From Mesaphorura yosii (Eukaryota; Arthropoda; Collembola; Poduromorpha; Tullbergiidae): DNA of 36,405 nucleotides. Below the pieces are notes generated by a model. That model was not told where the DNA came from. It did not search any database and worked only from the letters and a program-made list of their open reading frames with translations. Positions 9,043 through 21,767 of this stretch are shown piece by piece (the first letter of the stretch is position 1; every line of letters begins with the position of its first letter). Location of the stretch: NCBI GenBank assembly GCA_009869945.1, contig WIXG01000584.1, forward strand, positions 1-36,405. Direction: 5' to 3'. Position numbers and translations under genes: made by a program.

Positions 9043-11432
9043 TCATTTCGCCCGGAGGAGGGCGAGGAGGGTGGGAGCGGTGCATTTATTGGGGCTGTTG
9101 GAAGGCCAGTCGCAGCGCCCAGCCGCTCCGTTCCAGACGGTGTTGTCGGGGCACTTCATCTCCACGGGCTTCCCGTGTACGCACCAATAGTACTAAAACA
9201 AAGACAACATACAGAATCTCACTCAGGATACTGGAACAAAAGCAAGGACAACGAGGAGGAGGCTGGCTGGGTACCTTATGGCAGTCTGGGTGTTCGACGT
9301 ACTGCACACTCCCCTTGCACTGTGCCACAGGTGAGGGAGACGCCACGGGTGGTGGCGGTGGAGGTGGCGGGGCGGGAGAGTTTGGTGGCTGGACCGGGGG
9401 TTTCGGAGAGAGGTTCGGGTAGGGCGGGCGAGGGGAGGAGATGGGCGTGGTGGGGAGCGGGTAGGACGACGTGGTCGAGGGTTTTGGGAAAGTAGGGAGA
9501 TTTGTGACGAGGGTGGTGGTGGCGTGAGTGGGTTTTTGGGGTTTCGGTTTGTCGCCTGGGTACAGGATCGGCACTACCGTGCTCAGAACCGCCTCGTCGC
9601 TGACGCTCACGTCACCCGGCTCAGTCGTGATTGTCGAGGCGAAGGTGGTCGAGGTCTGCGTCGGGAGGATGTTTGTGTGTGCGGGAGGTCTGAGCCACTC
9701 CGGGCGGTCGTCAGGGGCGAGTGGAGATGGCGGGACGACGTAGTCCTTCATCTCTGCAAAACAATCAAAAGGCACATTTATACTCTCACTCATAGCTTAC
9801 TGACAGCATGTGTTCAGTTGACTTGTTTTTGCCTTGGTGGAGGACTTCGATGAGTGGGTTTTTGGGGCCACAGGTGCCTCGGAAGTCGTCCATGTCGATG
9901 GCCCAGTTCATAGCGCCCGCATAGCCATTGTCGCGGATCCAGCGCATTTTGATGCGGAGCGAGTCGACGTCCTCGTAGCCGATCCAGTTCTTGCCGGAGA
10001 AGGTGTAGGGCACGAGCCCCTCCTCATCGTACCCCCGACTCCAGTTCCCGGAACCAAGACGCTCGCAAATCTATGGAAAGCAGCAGAAGGTCAGAAGCGG
10101 CCTCGACTCGAAAGAGTGCGTGTCTTTTCTCACTTCGTAGTAGCTCATGAAACCCCGCGCCTGTGTGTACTCGCCCTCATCGCCGCCGTTCATCCATTTG
10201 ACGATGTAAGCGCCCAGTTTGGTATTGGCGGTGTCTCCGAGGATGTAGGAGCGGCCGTAGAAGGCGGTGCCTACGACGAGTTTGTCCTTGGGGCAGCCCT
10301 GCGCCACCCACAGCGCGGCTCCATCGTTGACCTAGCAAGAGACTCAGCTTAGTGTTAAGATATGCTGGTATGGTGTAGTGGCGTTTACGTTGAGTTGTTC
10401 GTAGGCCCACTGGTCGAGTTGTTTCCTGCGATAGAGTGGCGTGTGGACGTCTGCGTAGCCGACCCAATTGCCCCGCAGGTCATAGGTCATCAGGTGCACC
10501 GCGTTCAGGAGCGAGCACAGCTCCCTCACGTAGTAGCCCTCCTGCAGACGAAACTTGGCCACTGGCACCGCCATCTACAAGACAAACACAGAATTTCATG
10601 AACAAACGCATTCATATTCAGCCGAAGCACTGCCAAGTTGTGGCTCACGGTGATTTCCCAGGCGCCGTGGGAGGCCTCGTCGAAGGCCATGCGGAGCTCC
10701 TGCACGAAGAGCCAGAAGTTGTCCTTGTCCGCGTACGTCCCGCCCCTGTCAGTCACAACCACACACTATCACCATGTAGCCTACTTTGCAGTAAAAGTGA
10801 GACGCTTTCGCTCAAATTTCCCTTCTACGACTTTTGCCATTTTCCTTTACGCTCTCTTGGGCAGGTTGTCTTATTTCACTGACCTGTCCGCAGCGGCGGG
10901 GTACTCCTGAAACACACAAGAAGAAGGCTCAAATGAGTACTACAGGGAGATTAGTTAAGTTAGAATTGGGGTCTCTGCTCACCCAGTCGAGGTCGAGTCC
11001 ATCGAAGCCATATTCGCGGATGAGGAGGACGACGCCGGCGATGAAGGCATCCCTCCGCTCCTTCAGTGACACGAGCTGCGAGTACTTCCGCCCGCCCTCG
11101 CCCCACCCGCCCACCGCCACCGTCGTCTTCAGCCCCGGCCTTCCCCGCTTGAGGTCCGTGAAGTTGCGGAAGTTGCCGCCGTCCTTGTCCAGCTCGGGGT
11201 CGAGGATGAGCGGCGCCCAGGTCACGTTGCTCACGCCGATGAAGGCATAGACGAGATGCGTGCACCGCCCTTCGGGAATGTCGCCCACGGTGTAGCGCCC
11301 TGCGGAGGGACGGTACGCGGCCCAGTTGGAGAAGTAGCAGACCACGCGGGCCGCCTTCCCCCCGCCGCCCTCCACCACCAACCCGCCCACGGCCACGCTC
11401 CCTGTCAGAAGGAGAAGAAGGATGAGACGCAT
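9043..11432 (-). CDS. Chitinase: GH18 domain, Pro/Thr linker, CBM14
   Basis: An endochitinase for cuticle or peritrophic chitin. Eight exons (minus order 11432-10983, 10906-10884, 10745-10649, 10574-10389, 10331-10134, 10070-9801, 9751-9275, 9192-9043) join in phase to 616 aa. A signal peptide ([17 protein letters not shown]) precedes GH18 with [13 protein letters not shown] and the catalytic motif DGLDLDWEYP; the acid Glu (about 151) is present. MTYDLRGNW and [12 protein letters not shown] are conserved substrate-cleft motifs. A Thr/Pro-rich linker with a long proline run (about 410-550) leads to a six-Cys CBM14 (about 553-604). Exon 2 is only 23 nt and begins with the catalytic Glu codon. 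The exon 7 acceptor is the second AG of CAGAG. Domain order is that of arthropod secreted chitinases. Confidence 0.93.
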
Positions 11433-11624
11433 GCTGGCTGATACTGCGTGTCCACACGACGAAGAGGAAATGAGCAACACGCCAACTGGACGTTTGCGGG
11501 TTCAGGCCGATTTCCGTAATGAGTTTTTTACGACCTGTCAATGCTTAATGACACCCTTCATCAAAATCAAAGGAATGCCAATCGAAGGAATAAAAAGTCC
11601 GGACCTGCCTTCACTCCATCTTTC
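11433..11624. other. Short region between the Disabled 3' end and the chitinase start
   Basis: About 190 bp between the Disabled poly(A) signals and the chitinase ATG; it should contain the chitinase promoter. No convincing TATA box is seen. Confidence 0.4.
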
Positions 11625-11638
11625 TTTATTTCTTTATT
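11625..11638 (-). terminator. Paired poly(A) signals of the Disabled gene
   Basis: Two AATAAA hexamers on the minus strand (11625-11630 and 11633-11638) about 385 nt beyond the stop codon; the interval is then the 3' UTR. Confidence 0.45.
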
Positions 11639-12020
11639 TAGACTCTCAGCCTAACTAACTTATGCTAGCTTAATTACGACGTGATTAGGGTTAATGACGG
11701 AGAGCTGACAAAATACACACCAGAGCTCGATACTGCGTGATTAGAGATTGAAGCCCAAAAGTGTGGGTTATTGCAACGCCAAGGAAGAGTCTTAAGAAGA
11801 GACTCTAAGCGCAGAAGAGTTAAGAGTAAAGTGAATGCCCACGTCAGCTTCCATGCCTCAGTTCCATGAAATGCTTCTTGCTTGAGATTCCAGGTTGACA
11901 AATTGCAAGGGTCGCTTGTGAGAATGGCACACATCCACTGCAAGGAAACAAACGTTTAGCATCCCGTCCATTTTGAGCAAAGTCACTCTCGGAGGTGGGC
12001 TTGTGCTTGCTTACGGGTGG

Positions 12021-15000
12021 TTACTTGAAGAAGTCGTCCTCGGCGAAGGGGTCGAGCTCCCGCTCGAAGATGTTGAACGAGTCGGACTTCTTCAACTCGA
12101 CCTCCTCGGCTCCTTCGACGCCCTCGGGCCCTGCCTCTGCAGAATTGTTGGAGTTGGAGTGGTGCGACTCCTCGGAAATCATCGACAGAATCTTCGCCTC
12201 GGGCGCCGGACCTCCTAACTCGGGCGTCTTGACCTCCATCGCCTCCTCTTCATCCACACCACCCTCCATCTCCACGTCGAACGAGGAAGGGAAGAAGGCA
12301 GCCCCTTCTTCACTTGGCCCCTCACTTGGCCTCGCCTCCAGCGGAGGCTCCTCGAAATTGTCGTCGAAGGCCATCTGCCGCTCCTCCACCGACATCTTTC
12401 TCGAGCCGGGTGTGCTCTCGACTCGCCCCGCACTCTCAGTCGATTTCTGGCTATTGCTTTCAGCGTGGGGGGTTGGTCTCTGTTTGGGCGCCCTGTCGGA
12501 GGATGGCTCGTCGAAGGGTTCCATCATGGAGAGCGATGCGGAGACAGGTCTCCCGCCTTTCCCCGCCGAGTGGCGCTTCCGGTCGGCGCGAGGTTCGAGG
12601 GGCGGTGGGGACTCGCTCTCCCAGGAGGCTGAGTTGGAGTAGTAGCGCTCATCCTCGCGGTCCCGCCGGGCGTGGTGCGGCCGTCGTCCGCGGTGTCTTC
12701 GTGCGTACCTAGCCTCCTCCTCCTCCGAGTAGTCTTCCCTCTCCTCAAGATCGCGGTGTCTCCTTGGCTCCCGTCGTCCGTGCCTTCCTTCTCGGTAGTA
12801 CGCGTCCCTAGACCCGCCTCTGTACGGTTCCCGGTAGTGGCTCCTTCTGCCGGACCCGGAGGAGGGTCGGGAGGAGTACTCGGGATCGCGGTAGTACTCC
12901 CGCTCACGCCTTCCCCGCCTGGAGTCCTCCTCGAAGGAGTCGCAGTCGCTCTCGTGGTTGGAGTACCTGTCTGGCGAGAAGTCCCGCCTGTCGCGCGGCG
13001 AGAAGCGGTCGTCCCTCCCCCGGCGGTGGAGCGACTGGCTGTAGTACTTTGGCGCGTGGTGGCGTCGTCGGTGGTGACGGTGGCTTGGTCCGCTTCCGGG
13101 CGAGAGGTTTGAGTGTCGGGAACTGAAGGACCTGTCGTCGTCTTCCTCCAACTCAGGCTCGTCCACAAACTCCCGCGGGTGCTTGCGGCTTCTCGGCTCC
13201 GTCTCGTCGTGCTCAGCGGCGAGGTTCGGGTCGAAGGAGGGGTTTTCGACACCGCCTTCGTCGCGTTCGTAATAGCGCCGCCTCCTCCGCTCGCCGTGGC
13301 CACGCGTGGGTGTAGTGTCGTACTGGCGCCTGCGTTGGTGGTGCGGCTCGTCGTCCAGGTCGTCGGATTCTCCGCGGGAGTACTTCCTGCCCGAAGAGGA
13401 GTAGGAGCTAGGCCGGGAGTCTCGGCCCCGCACGACCTCTCTGCTGTCCGGGGGCACATCCAGCTTGCGTCCTGAGGCGGGTCTGTTTTCTCTGCCGGTG
13501 GAACCGCCCGAGTAGTCGGAGCCCCGTTCGGCGTACCTGTCGCCGCTGTGTTTGGAGGAGCCAGAGCTCTGTCGCTGGAAGCCCGACTGAACGAGGGGGT
13601 CGAGGGCGGACTGGCCCTCCTCCACGGCGTCCTCCAGTCGCGGGTTGGCTCGCCGGAAAGGCTGGAAGTCAAACTGGGAGGCGTGACTCTCGATCTTTGT
13701 GGTTTTGAGGGCCTTAGGTCGGACATCTGGCGTGGTTGTGGGGAGTGGGGCGATGGCCGGGGCGTTTTCGTCAGAGTCCCAGGAAGGGCTGTCCTCCGAC
13801 TTGTTGAAGGCACTCTCGAGCGGGACGGCTTGCTCGCCGAAGTGGGAGTCGAAGGTGGCCCACGGGGGCAGTTTGTTGGTGGCTTCGAGGTAGTCGTCGC
13901 CCACCTCTTCATCGAGCATCGAGCGCTCCTCCGCCTCGGACAGGTTGGCATCCGTCACGTCGTCCATCGTGGCCAGAGGGTTGTCGTCGTCTGCCTGCAG
14001 CGTCCGCTCGCTGCTCGAGTCACGCGAGGTGAGCGTCCGCGAGCCGGAGCCCTCCTTCGAGTCCAGCGTGGCGATGATGCTGAAGCCGCTCGCGTCCTCC
14101 GCTGTCAGCTCCCGGAAGGCGGCGTACTTGTCGTACGAGGCGGGGCTCTTCTTCAGGTCCCTGCAGGCCACGCCCTCCATCGTCGAGGGCGCAGACACGG
14201 TCGAGAAGTCGTCGGGCTCGAAGTTGGTCTCGAAACCCACCGTACCGGGCCCCCGGCCATCGTCATGGAGGTCGATGTTGGTGAGTCGCTCCGCCAGCTG
14301 CTGGATGGTGAGGGAGCTCAGCTGCTCCACGGGGAGCTCCAGGCGGGAGGCGAGTTGACCGAGACTCAGCGTGGCCACTTGACTCAGCGCCTGCTCCATC
14401 GTCAGGCTCGCCTTCGTCCGGCTCAGCGCGGTCGTCGACGCTGTGGCTGCCGCTACTTGCTTGCGCGCGGGGGACGCGAAGAGGGGCCTCGCCTCCTTCT
14501 CGAAGCTCGGGGGAACGGCGTACCGCGGAATCGTCTCGTGGCCGTTCTTCCGGCTAGGCAGAGGGAGCGGCAGGTCGTTCGCGGAGCCGCCGTCGGAGGT
14601 GCGAGTGCCCAGGTGGGGCTTACCGTTGACTGCTCTGCCAGTGGCGAGGCCGGTGAGGTTGAAGACGGGCTGTTTCTTGGGCGGGAGGGGCGGTGGGGAG
14701 ACTAGCGGTAACGTGGACGCGACTGGCTGCGTGGTGAGGAGAGGCCGAGGCGGTGGTTCGGGCGCGTACTCCGCCGAGCCGGGTCTTCCGGCGGCGTCGC
14801 TCTTGGCGGAATGCGGGCGCGGGAGGGCGGTGGTGATGGAGGCATTTCTGCTGACCGTGCCCGAGTGCGGGGGCCTTGGCGGGGGCGTGATGTTGGGGAT
14901 CTCGTCGTTGCTGCTCGAGTCGAGGGTGTGTTGCTGCCCGCGTCCGGAACCTCGAGGACTGACCGAGTTCTTCGCCCCGCCAGTCGAGATCGTCATTCGC

Positions 15001-18000
15001 TTGAGGAGTTGGGGCGAGCGCTTGCTCCCGTTCCGAGACGGTGGCCCGCTCAGTGTTGGTGCAGGCGTCGGGTTGGTGAAGTAGATGGAGTTGGAGGCGG
15101 TGAAGGAGGGCGGCGGGAGAGGCGGCGTGTAGTTGGGCGGCGAGTCGCTGGCGCCAAGTCGAATCGACGACGTCTTGAGCTCACTCTTCGGAGCGGGAAC
15201 TTTAAAGTGCGAGGCAAAGTCAAGAACGTTGGCTGCTGACGATACTGGCGGGTTGAAGTTTGTGGAGAAGGAGTTGGGGATCGCCTCCGCCTTCGTGGCA
15301 GGCGCCGTCGTGGTCAGTTCCTTGGTGTGCATCTGCGCCGGATTCTTGAGCTCCTGGAAGAAGTCTTTTCTGTCGACGAAGGGCTTTTCCCTGCCCGTGC
15401 CCAGTGGATCCAGCTCCCTGAAAATGTCCAGGCTTAGATGGGCCTCGGCTTTGCTGCCGTCCGGCCCGTTCGGGCGGCTCATCGTCTCAGGAACGAAATT
15501 CTGCAAAAAAGCAACAGCGAATTGTACTCTCTGACTCATCGTTCGGTGTGTAAAATGGGGTTTGGGGTCTCACGTCTTCAAAGGAGGCGGTCCAGTGCAC
15601 GGGCTGCAGTTCCCTCCCAGGCGGCCGCTCCTCCCGCGTGGGTCCGTTGAGGGTCTCGCCCATGGCGGCGTAGCGCGAGGAGGAGGAGGAGGCGGTGCTG
15701 GTGCGGGCGTGTCTGTCAGGGAAGGCGAAGGCGGTGGGTGGGGGCGAGAGAAAGGGGTCCGAGTCGCCGGGCCCCTCGAGGAGACCGAGGCCTGGCTTGG
15801 GGGGTGGGAAGGGGTCGATGTTGGAGAAGGGGTCTGGGGGGATGAACCTGCTTGTCGAATCGAAGGGGTCGAAGGAGTCGCCGAAGGGGTCCAGCATGTG
15901 GCCGGTGGTGGAGGAGGCTCGGTTGTTGTGGGAGGCGTGTTTGAGGGCGGAATGGGGGTCGGAGGAAATGGAGGACGTGGAACCTCGGTTGAAGGGGGCG
16001 TGGGGGTTGTGGAGGTTTGAATGGATGTTGTCCAGTCCTTCCTGCAGACTCGTCAGTTCCGTCTCGAGATTCAGGAGGTCCGCCTCCGCCGGGGCCGTGC
16101 GAGATGAGTTTGGACTCGGGAGTGCGCAGGCGCCCTCGATGTACGTCTCCGCCAGACGCCCGCCCTTCGCCTCCGCCTGCGGAAGAAAAAAGCAGCCATC
16201 ATTAATTGCTAATGAAGAAGCAAGTGCTTGAGTGTGGCTGGTGATTAATTATTCAGGTGTCTTTGTGATGATTGCATTCATCGGAAATTGAAAATCGATG
16301 GCCGTTGATGACAATTAGCAACGGACTCAAGTCGTTCAAGACACTAAAGAGCATCATCGATCCCCCTCGAACACTTTAATTATTCAAGAGTTAAGAGAGG
16401 AGAGATGGCATCATCGGAAATCAATGCGAAGTCGGTAATGGACAGGACGCAAGGGCGTTGTTTGGTTTCGTTGACTCACCCGTGGCGGTGCGCCCTCGGC
16501 GGCTCGTGTAGCGAGGAACTTCTGTTGCATTTCGAGTTGTTGCTTGGCACGTTCAATCTCCTTCTTTTTTAGGTCGAAGACGACCTGAAAGAGGTCGCGC
16601 ATGGCCATGACGACGCCCGAGGCGGACTTGTCTGTTTTGATGCCGAAAAAGCGATGGCCGGTGTCCGGGGCACCGAAAATGTAGCCGAAGGCGCGAGAGT
16701 CGGTGAGGTCCTGGGCGATGAAGGAGATTTTGTGAACGGGGTGGTGGTAGAGGCAGTCGCCGCTCTTTTCGTCCCGCAATCGGAGCCCCTCCAGCGCCAC
16801 GTGCACGCTCACTTTCTGCTTGTGCTCCCCAGCAGCTTTCACCGCCATCTTCAGCTCCGACAGAGCCTCCTGACAGATCCGGTCACCCCGCGGCCCACTC
16901 ACCTCCAGCACCCCAATCAGCTTCGCTTTGAAGCACAGCCCCTCTCCAATGAACCGAGAAGGATCCGCCTTGTCTGCAAATCAGATAATATAAGATTAGA
17001 TTAGACTTGGAGAGACGGAGGGAGGACGAGAAGAGAAGGCGAGTGGCTCACAGGTGCACTTGAGGGGACTCGCCCTCCGACGGAGAGTCTGCATCGGCAA
17101 CATCCCGCACTAAGTCGAATTGAACTAATTGTGTCCGACCAATTTAATTATTTAATGGTCGACCACATTGCAATAGCACACTGAACTTTAAAATGAATGG
17201 CTAATCAGTTGGACTGTCAACGTAGCCGTTTTGAGCAAGCACCAAATGCAACAAACGCAGGAAGTGACTCGGTAAGTCTGTGACTTTTACTCACACTCGG
17301 GTTTAGATTACAATTCTGCATTTTCCGTGACTACAGAGCACAAGTCATCTCTTTATTGATCTCTCGCAGCGACTCAGCGTAGTGCACTCGCACGCTGACA
17401 GTGCGGAGTGGCTTCTTGACTGCACGCGAGCAAGTCTATGTTTACTGCGCAGATGAAATCGATAACTCTGAACCACACGTTCCAGCACTCTTCTCCAGCG
17501 CACGAGGAAAGCAACAAAGAGAAAGTAGGAAGGCTGACTTACTCGGGCCGCCGCTCTCCGCTTCCCCGCTCTTCGGCGTCCCACCAGCGCCTGCCCCGCT
17601 CGCGGCTCCGTTGACGGTGTTCGCCTTGGCGCCTCCGCGCTTCCGCCACCCTCGTCGCAAACTGCTCTTGCCATCCTTGCTCGAGTGAATTGAGTCCGTG
17701 GTGCCCGGCGGCGTTTCGTTCTCGAAGGGCGGGACGACATTTGGCGCTGCTGCAGACGAGGGGCCGGCGCTGTCGGGGGCGTCCTCCTTCGTGGGCGTGT
17801 CCTCCTTCGGCTGCTGGTCGATGGCTGTCATTTTGAGGATGTTTGGCTTATCGGCTGACTTTTTGAGGCGGAGGGTACGCATTCCGGAGCCGAGGTTCTT
17901 CATCCAGGAACTCCTCCGCCCCTCCTTCTCCCTCGCCTCCGTGCCCAACTCCACGGGGGTGGAGGGCGAGTCGGCGGAAGACTTGCTCGCGCTCTCACCG

Positions 18001-18186
18001 CTCAGCTGACTCACCGTCGAGCGGAGCGTGTCGCCTCCGCCCTCTCCTCGCCAGCTCTGAACAAGGACACAAGGGGTCAGTCTTGCGGGACCTCCTCCCG
18101 GACTCGTATCAACTCACCTGTGGGGAGTCCATGTGGGGGAAGGTGTCCAGGGCGAGTGCTTCTCCGTCCGACCTCGTGCCCGGCAT
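12021..18186 (-). CDS. Dab: Disabled (Dab) adaptor protein
   Basis: A cytoplasmic endocytic and signalling adaptor that binds NPxY receptor tails. Exons 18186-18118, 18056-17543, 16973-16480, 16176-15574 and 15500-12021 join in phase to 1719 aa. The PTB domain spans about 199-335, with FKAKLIG, HPVHKISFIAQD and DSRAFGYIFG matching Dab1/Dab2. Several DPF motifs (about 455-500, and LDPFAEDDFF at the C-terminus) are AP-2 binding sites. DPLGTGREKPFVDRKDFFQ (about 590) is a Dab-family signature. A Leu-patterned pair of short helices (SLGQLASRLELP / SLTIQQLAERL) follows. Residues about 1215-1540 form a very Arg/Ser/Tyr/Glu-rich tail. The start at 18186 is the first ATG in phase with a 23-codon exon; 5' UTR exons are not resolved. 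The last exon alone is 3480 nt. Confidence 0.92.
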
Positions 18187-20331
18187 CTCACGCCTTCCCG
18201 GCTCCTGTCATCAGCGCACTCGTAGACCGGAGCATTCGCATTGTCCAATTGTCCCTTGGCTCAGTACGGAGTTGACGAGTTGATCTATGAAATGGTGGAG
18301 AATTGAAATGAGGGACGAGTGTGTGTGGTGCATGGAGGTCGAGCGTTGTTTGTGAGGATGACGACAGTGGACACTGCTGACACTAAGCAGGATAGGGTGC
18401 CTGTGCTTAATTGGGCTGACCACAACTGACAAGGTCTCTGGTCGGGGCTTCCTTCGTGCGGCGCAGTCGCCAACCACAAACAAGCAACTGCCATCAATAA
18501 ATTGGCTCAATTGAGTCTGCCACTCGTCTCCAACTCAACTCCACACTCCTCTTCTGCTCTTCTGGCCTGTCTGCTCTCTCCGAATGTTTACACGAGAGCG
18601 CTCTGTTTACATTTCCATCCCCACAAAACACGAGCTACCCTAATCATCTGCCGCCTAAACTTCAACCTTGCAACCGGGCCCCTTCGAGTCAATTCCCGAG
18701 AGGGCACGAGGGTTTCGCACTTAATTAAGACTTTCCGTACAAATGCGATCTGGGGCCCGGCTGATCATATGCTCATTCCGCTCATCATCGCCCTGATTAT
18801 TTATGCACATCATCTCTTCTACATTCAGCTGGCTGGTTTGTGCTTTCGAGTCGTGTGGCCTTGAGCAGTATGTGAGCATGTCTTCTGCCTGCTCATCTCC
18901 TCGCTTACGTAACCACCAATTACTGTTTTGGCATCACAACCAGTTTCTATTTGCGAAATGCATCGCACGCGAGGCAGCCGACGAACCCTGCACAGTCAAG
19001 TCATCTCCACGCGAATGCTGCCCTTCGTGTCCAGTCTACATGGAGCGGACTACTCTTCGATGCGATGATTATTTCACTTACCGATTTGTACACGCCAAAC
19101 TCCGTCGGGAAGGCGAATCTTGTTAGTCTTGTCGGTGAATTTCAGAAAGGAAGCAAGATTTCCGACGGACTGCCTCGGTGCACTCGATAACGAGCGATGA
19201 ACGAATGTCCAGAGCGAGTGGTGAGAACTGCAATTTCACTCTACTCACCACAACCAAGAAATAAACTGCACCTTGGCACTTTCACTCCCGATAACTAAAC
19301 ACGGTTCCCGACCGAGCGCATTTGCAACTGACCCACTCGTGACTGACAACTGGCACACGGCGGTCTCGGTTCAGGCGGTTCATGGAACTCTTCTGAAGTG
19401 ACCAAACTGCGCAGAACTCCTCCGACTTGGCCACCTGCCTCGATACCCTGATAGTTTGTGCCTGCAAGAAAAAGAGAATTGGCGATCAACGGAGGAATCC
19501 AGTCCTGAGTTTGTGAGTGGATCGATGAACGTCCACATATTGTCAGCTGCCTGTCCGACATCCGGACGTGTGCAAACACAACTGACTGACATTGCCGCAT
19601 TACTCATTCATCAACCAACAAGTGCTTACCCGAATGAGTCACGCCGTCCTTACTCTTTTGACTCCTTTGATCAGTGACTGCCGACGTTACGGCCGGTGAC
19701 TGTGTGACTGACTCCAGCAATTGCTCAGTGGTGTCTTGACTTGAGTGTAATTGCGAGGCGAGGTTTAATCAATTCAGTGTATCAGTGACGTTCAGTGCGA
19801 AGTGTGACTTTTGGAAGCGCAGCCTTAATCTCGTGAACGAAGGAGGGAAGACTAAAATATCCTCGATTAAAATTACAGGCTAATTCTGATAGCTAATACA
19901 AGTAATACTGGCTGTGGCTGGAGTGGCTTCACTCATTGCAACTAAAATCAACGCACTCTTTCCTTCACGGCCTTTTGTGTTGTGCGTGGAATTCCTCTGC
20001 TTTGGTTATTTTAGTATTTGCGTTGTGGCTGGCCTCAAGTTGAATTTCCTTCCAACTCGCATGTTTCCCGTCTCACACGCAATCCCAGCTCGTCTCACGT
20101 CGCATGCAGAAGGTCTCCGTAAGCACAACTCAATCCGTGAGTTAAACTGAGTGTACTCTACGAGTCTCGTCTTTCGTGTCGAGTGTCACTTGTGTCACGG
20201 AGATAAGAAACTCTCAAGACGGAGTAGCGCAGAGTACAGCTGGACTTCGTGAATTGACGACGTGGTCAGACTTCTATCGAGCCAGGAGAGAAACGAGTAA
20301 CAATTGCCAACTGCGGATCGACTCGAGTGCC
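18187..20331. other. Non-coding region between Disabled and PTER
   Basis: About 2.1 kb between two divergent start codons. The open frames are short and have no protein-like character. It must hold the Disabled promoter and 5' UTR (minus) and the PTER promoter (plus). I see no repeat or RNA gene. Confidence 0.5.
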
Positions 20332-21685
20332 ATGGCCAGCAAGACAGTCGTCACAGGTGTCCCATTCAGTTACTACCGCCTCTTTAGTTAATCGTCTAAC
20401 TCCTATTCTCTGATCTGATTTCAGTGACGGGGGAGGTTTCTGGAGATGAGTTGGGCATTGTACTAACACACGAACATCTGGTGAGCTAATCAGTTTAATC
20501 AGTTATAATAGCACAACATCTTGAACACGGGGAATAATACTATACGTAATTACGGCTTCTAGCACATGGTTTTTGACGTCGCCGCGTGCGGGGAGCCGAG
20601 CCACGTGCCCGCCTGGCCAAAGGAGGCGCGCGACAAGGACTTCTTCGCTCTGCCCCACCTCGGCCTCCTCCGCCAGTATCCCTACTCGGTGACTCCTTAA
20701 ATAACTGACAACAATGTTGTCAGATTGTAGATTACAGAATGATAAGGTCCAATTTGATGGCTTAGGTGCCTTACAACCTGCGGCTGGACGACGCGGACAG
20801 CCGGGCGGTGATGGTCGACGAATTGCGGCGCTTCAGGGAGTTGGGCGGGGGGACTCTGGTAGAGAACACGACAGAGGGGCTGAACAGAAACCTGCCCTTC
20901 CTCCGGCGGATGAGCGAGCAGAGCGGGGTGCTCGTCGTGGCAGGGACGGGATTTTACGTCGCACCCAGCCAGACCCCCGCCGTCCTGGGCTCGAGTGTGG
21001 AGGAGATGCACGCGCTGATGCTGCGGGAGCTGAGCGAGGGCGGCGAGGAGGGCGTCCGCTGCGGTATAATCGGTGAGATCGCCTCCAACTGGCCCATCCA
21101 TCCTTTCGAGAGACGGTAAACACGCCCAAAGTAAGAGCACAGCAACCAGGTGTCAGCTTTGTGAGTGTTTTTCACAGGGTGATCGAGGCGGTGGCGGCGG
21201 TGCAGGCGGACACGCTCAAACCGGTGACTTTCCACCCGGGCAGGAATCCCGAGGCCCCCTTCGAGATTCTGCGCCTGTTCACGGAAGCCGGGGGCAAGGC
21301 GGGAGGGGCGGTGATGAGTCACCTGGACAGGACACTGCAGGACAAGTCGTCGCTGCTGGAGTTTGCGGAGTTGGGCTCCTTCACGCAGTTCGACCTGTTC
21401 GGGACGGAGTGTTCGTGGTACCAGATTTCGGAGGGCATCGACATGCCGAGCGACGCCCAGCGTGTGGAGCGGCTGGGCTGGCTGAAGGAGGATGGGCGTC
21501 TGGGGCAGCTGCTCCTCTCGCACGACCTACACACGAAGCACCGTCTCGCCAATTTCGGCGGTCACGGCTACGGCCACCTCCTCCAGAATGTCGTACCCAA
21601 GATGCGGCTACGGGGATGGACGCAGGAGGAACTGGACGCCGTCTTCGTGACCAACCCCCGCAGGTGGCTGACGGGAGGCGCATGA
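20332..21685 (+). CDS. PTER: Phosphotriesterase-related protein (PTER), amidohydrolase superfamily
   Basis: A binuclear-metal hydrolase; the mammalian protein has been reported to hydrolyse N-acetyltaurine. Exons 20332-20356, 20425-20480, 20563-20688, 20766-21115 and 21178-21685 join in phase to 354 aa, the family length. Expected metal ligands are all present: His24 and His26 (THEHL), Glu173 (IIGEIASNW, Glu in place of the carboxylated Lys of bacterial phosphotriesterase), His205 (FHPGRN), His234 (SHLDRT) and Asp302 (LSHDLHTKHRL). GGHGYGHLLQNVVP and the C-terminal TNPRRWLTGG are typical. The first coding exon has only 25 nt. No signal peptide, so probably cytosolic. AATAAA lies at 21762. The next gene follows in tandem about 380 nt downstream. 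Confidence 0.92.
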
Positions 21686-21761
21686 GTCATCAGTGGACGC
21701 AGCATTAGCGTAGTGTTAACTTGGCAACTGCCATCGGTTTTTGGTTTTGCTTTGGTGGTTG

Positions 21762-21767
21762 AATAAA
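21762..21767 (+). terminator. Poly(A) signal of PTER
   Basis: AATAAA 77 nt after the stop codon. Confidence 0.6.

Noticed and set aside
12524..13951. A 475-codon minus-strand frame inside Disabled
   Set aside because: Same strand, other frame of the Disabled exon; Thr/Pro/Arg-rich shadow of the Arg/Ser-coding region.
13548..14705. A 385-codon + strand open frame
   Set aside because: It lies antisense to the long last exon of Disabled, with Arg/Gly/Val/Leu-rich composition caused by GC-rich codons on the other strand; no motif.
14443..15084. A + strand frame of 213 codons
   Set aside because: Antisense shadow of the Disabled exon; no homology-like pattern.
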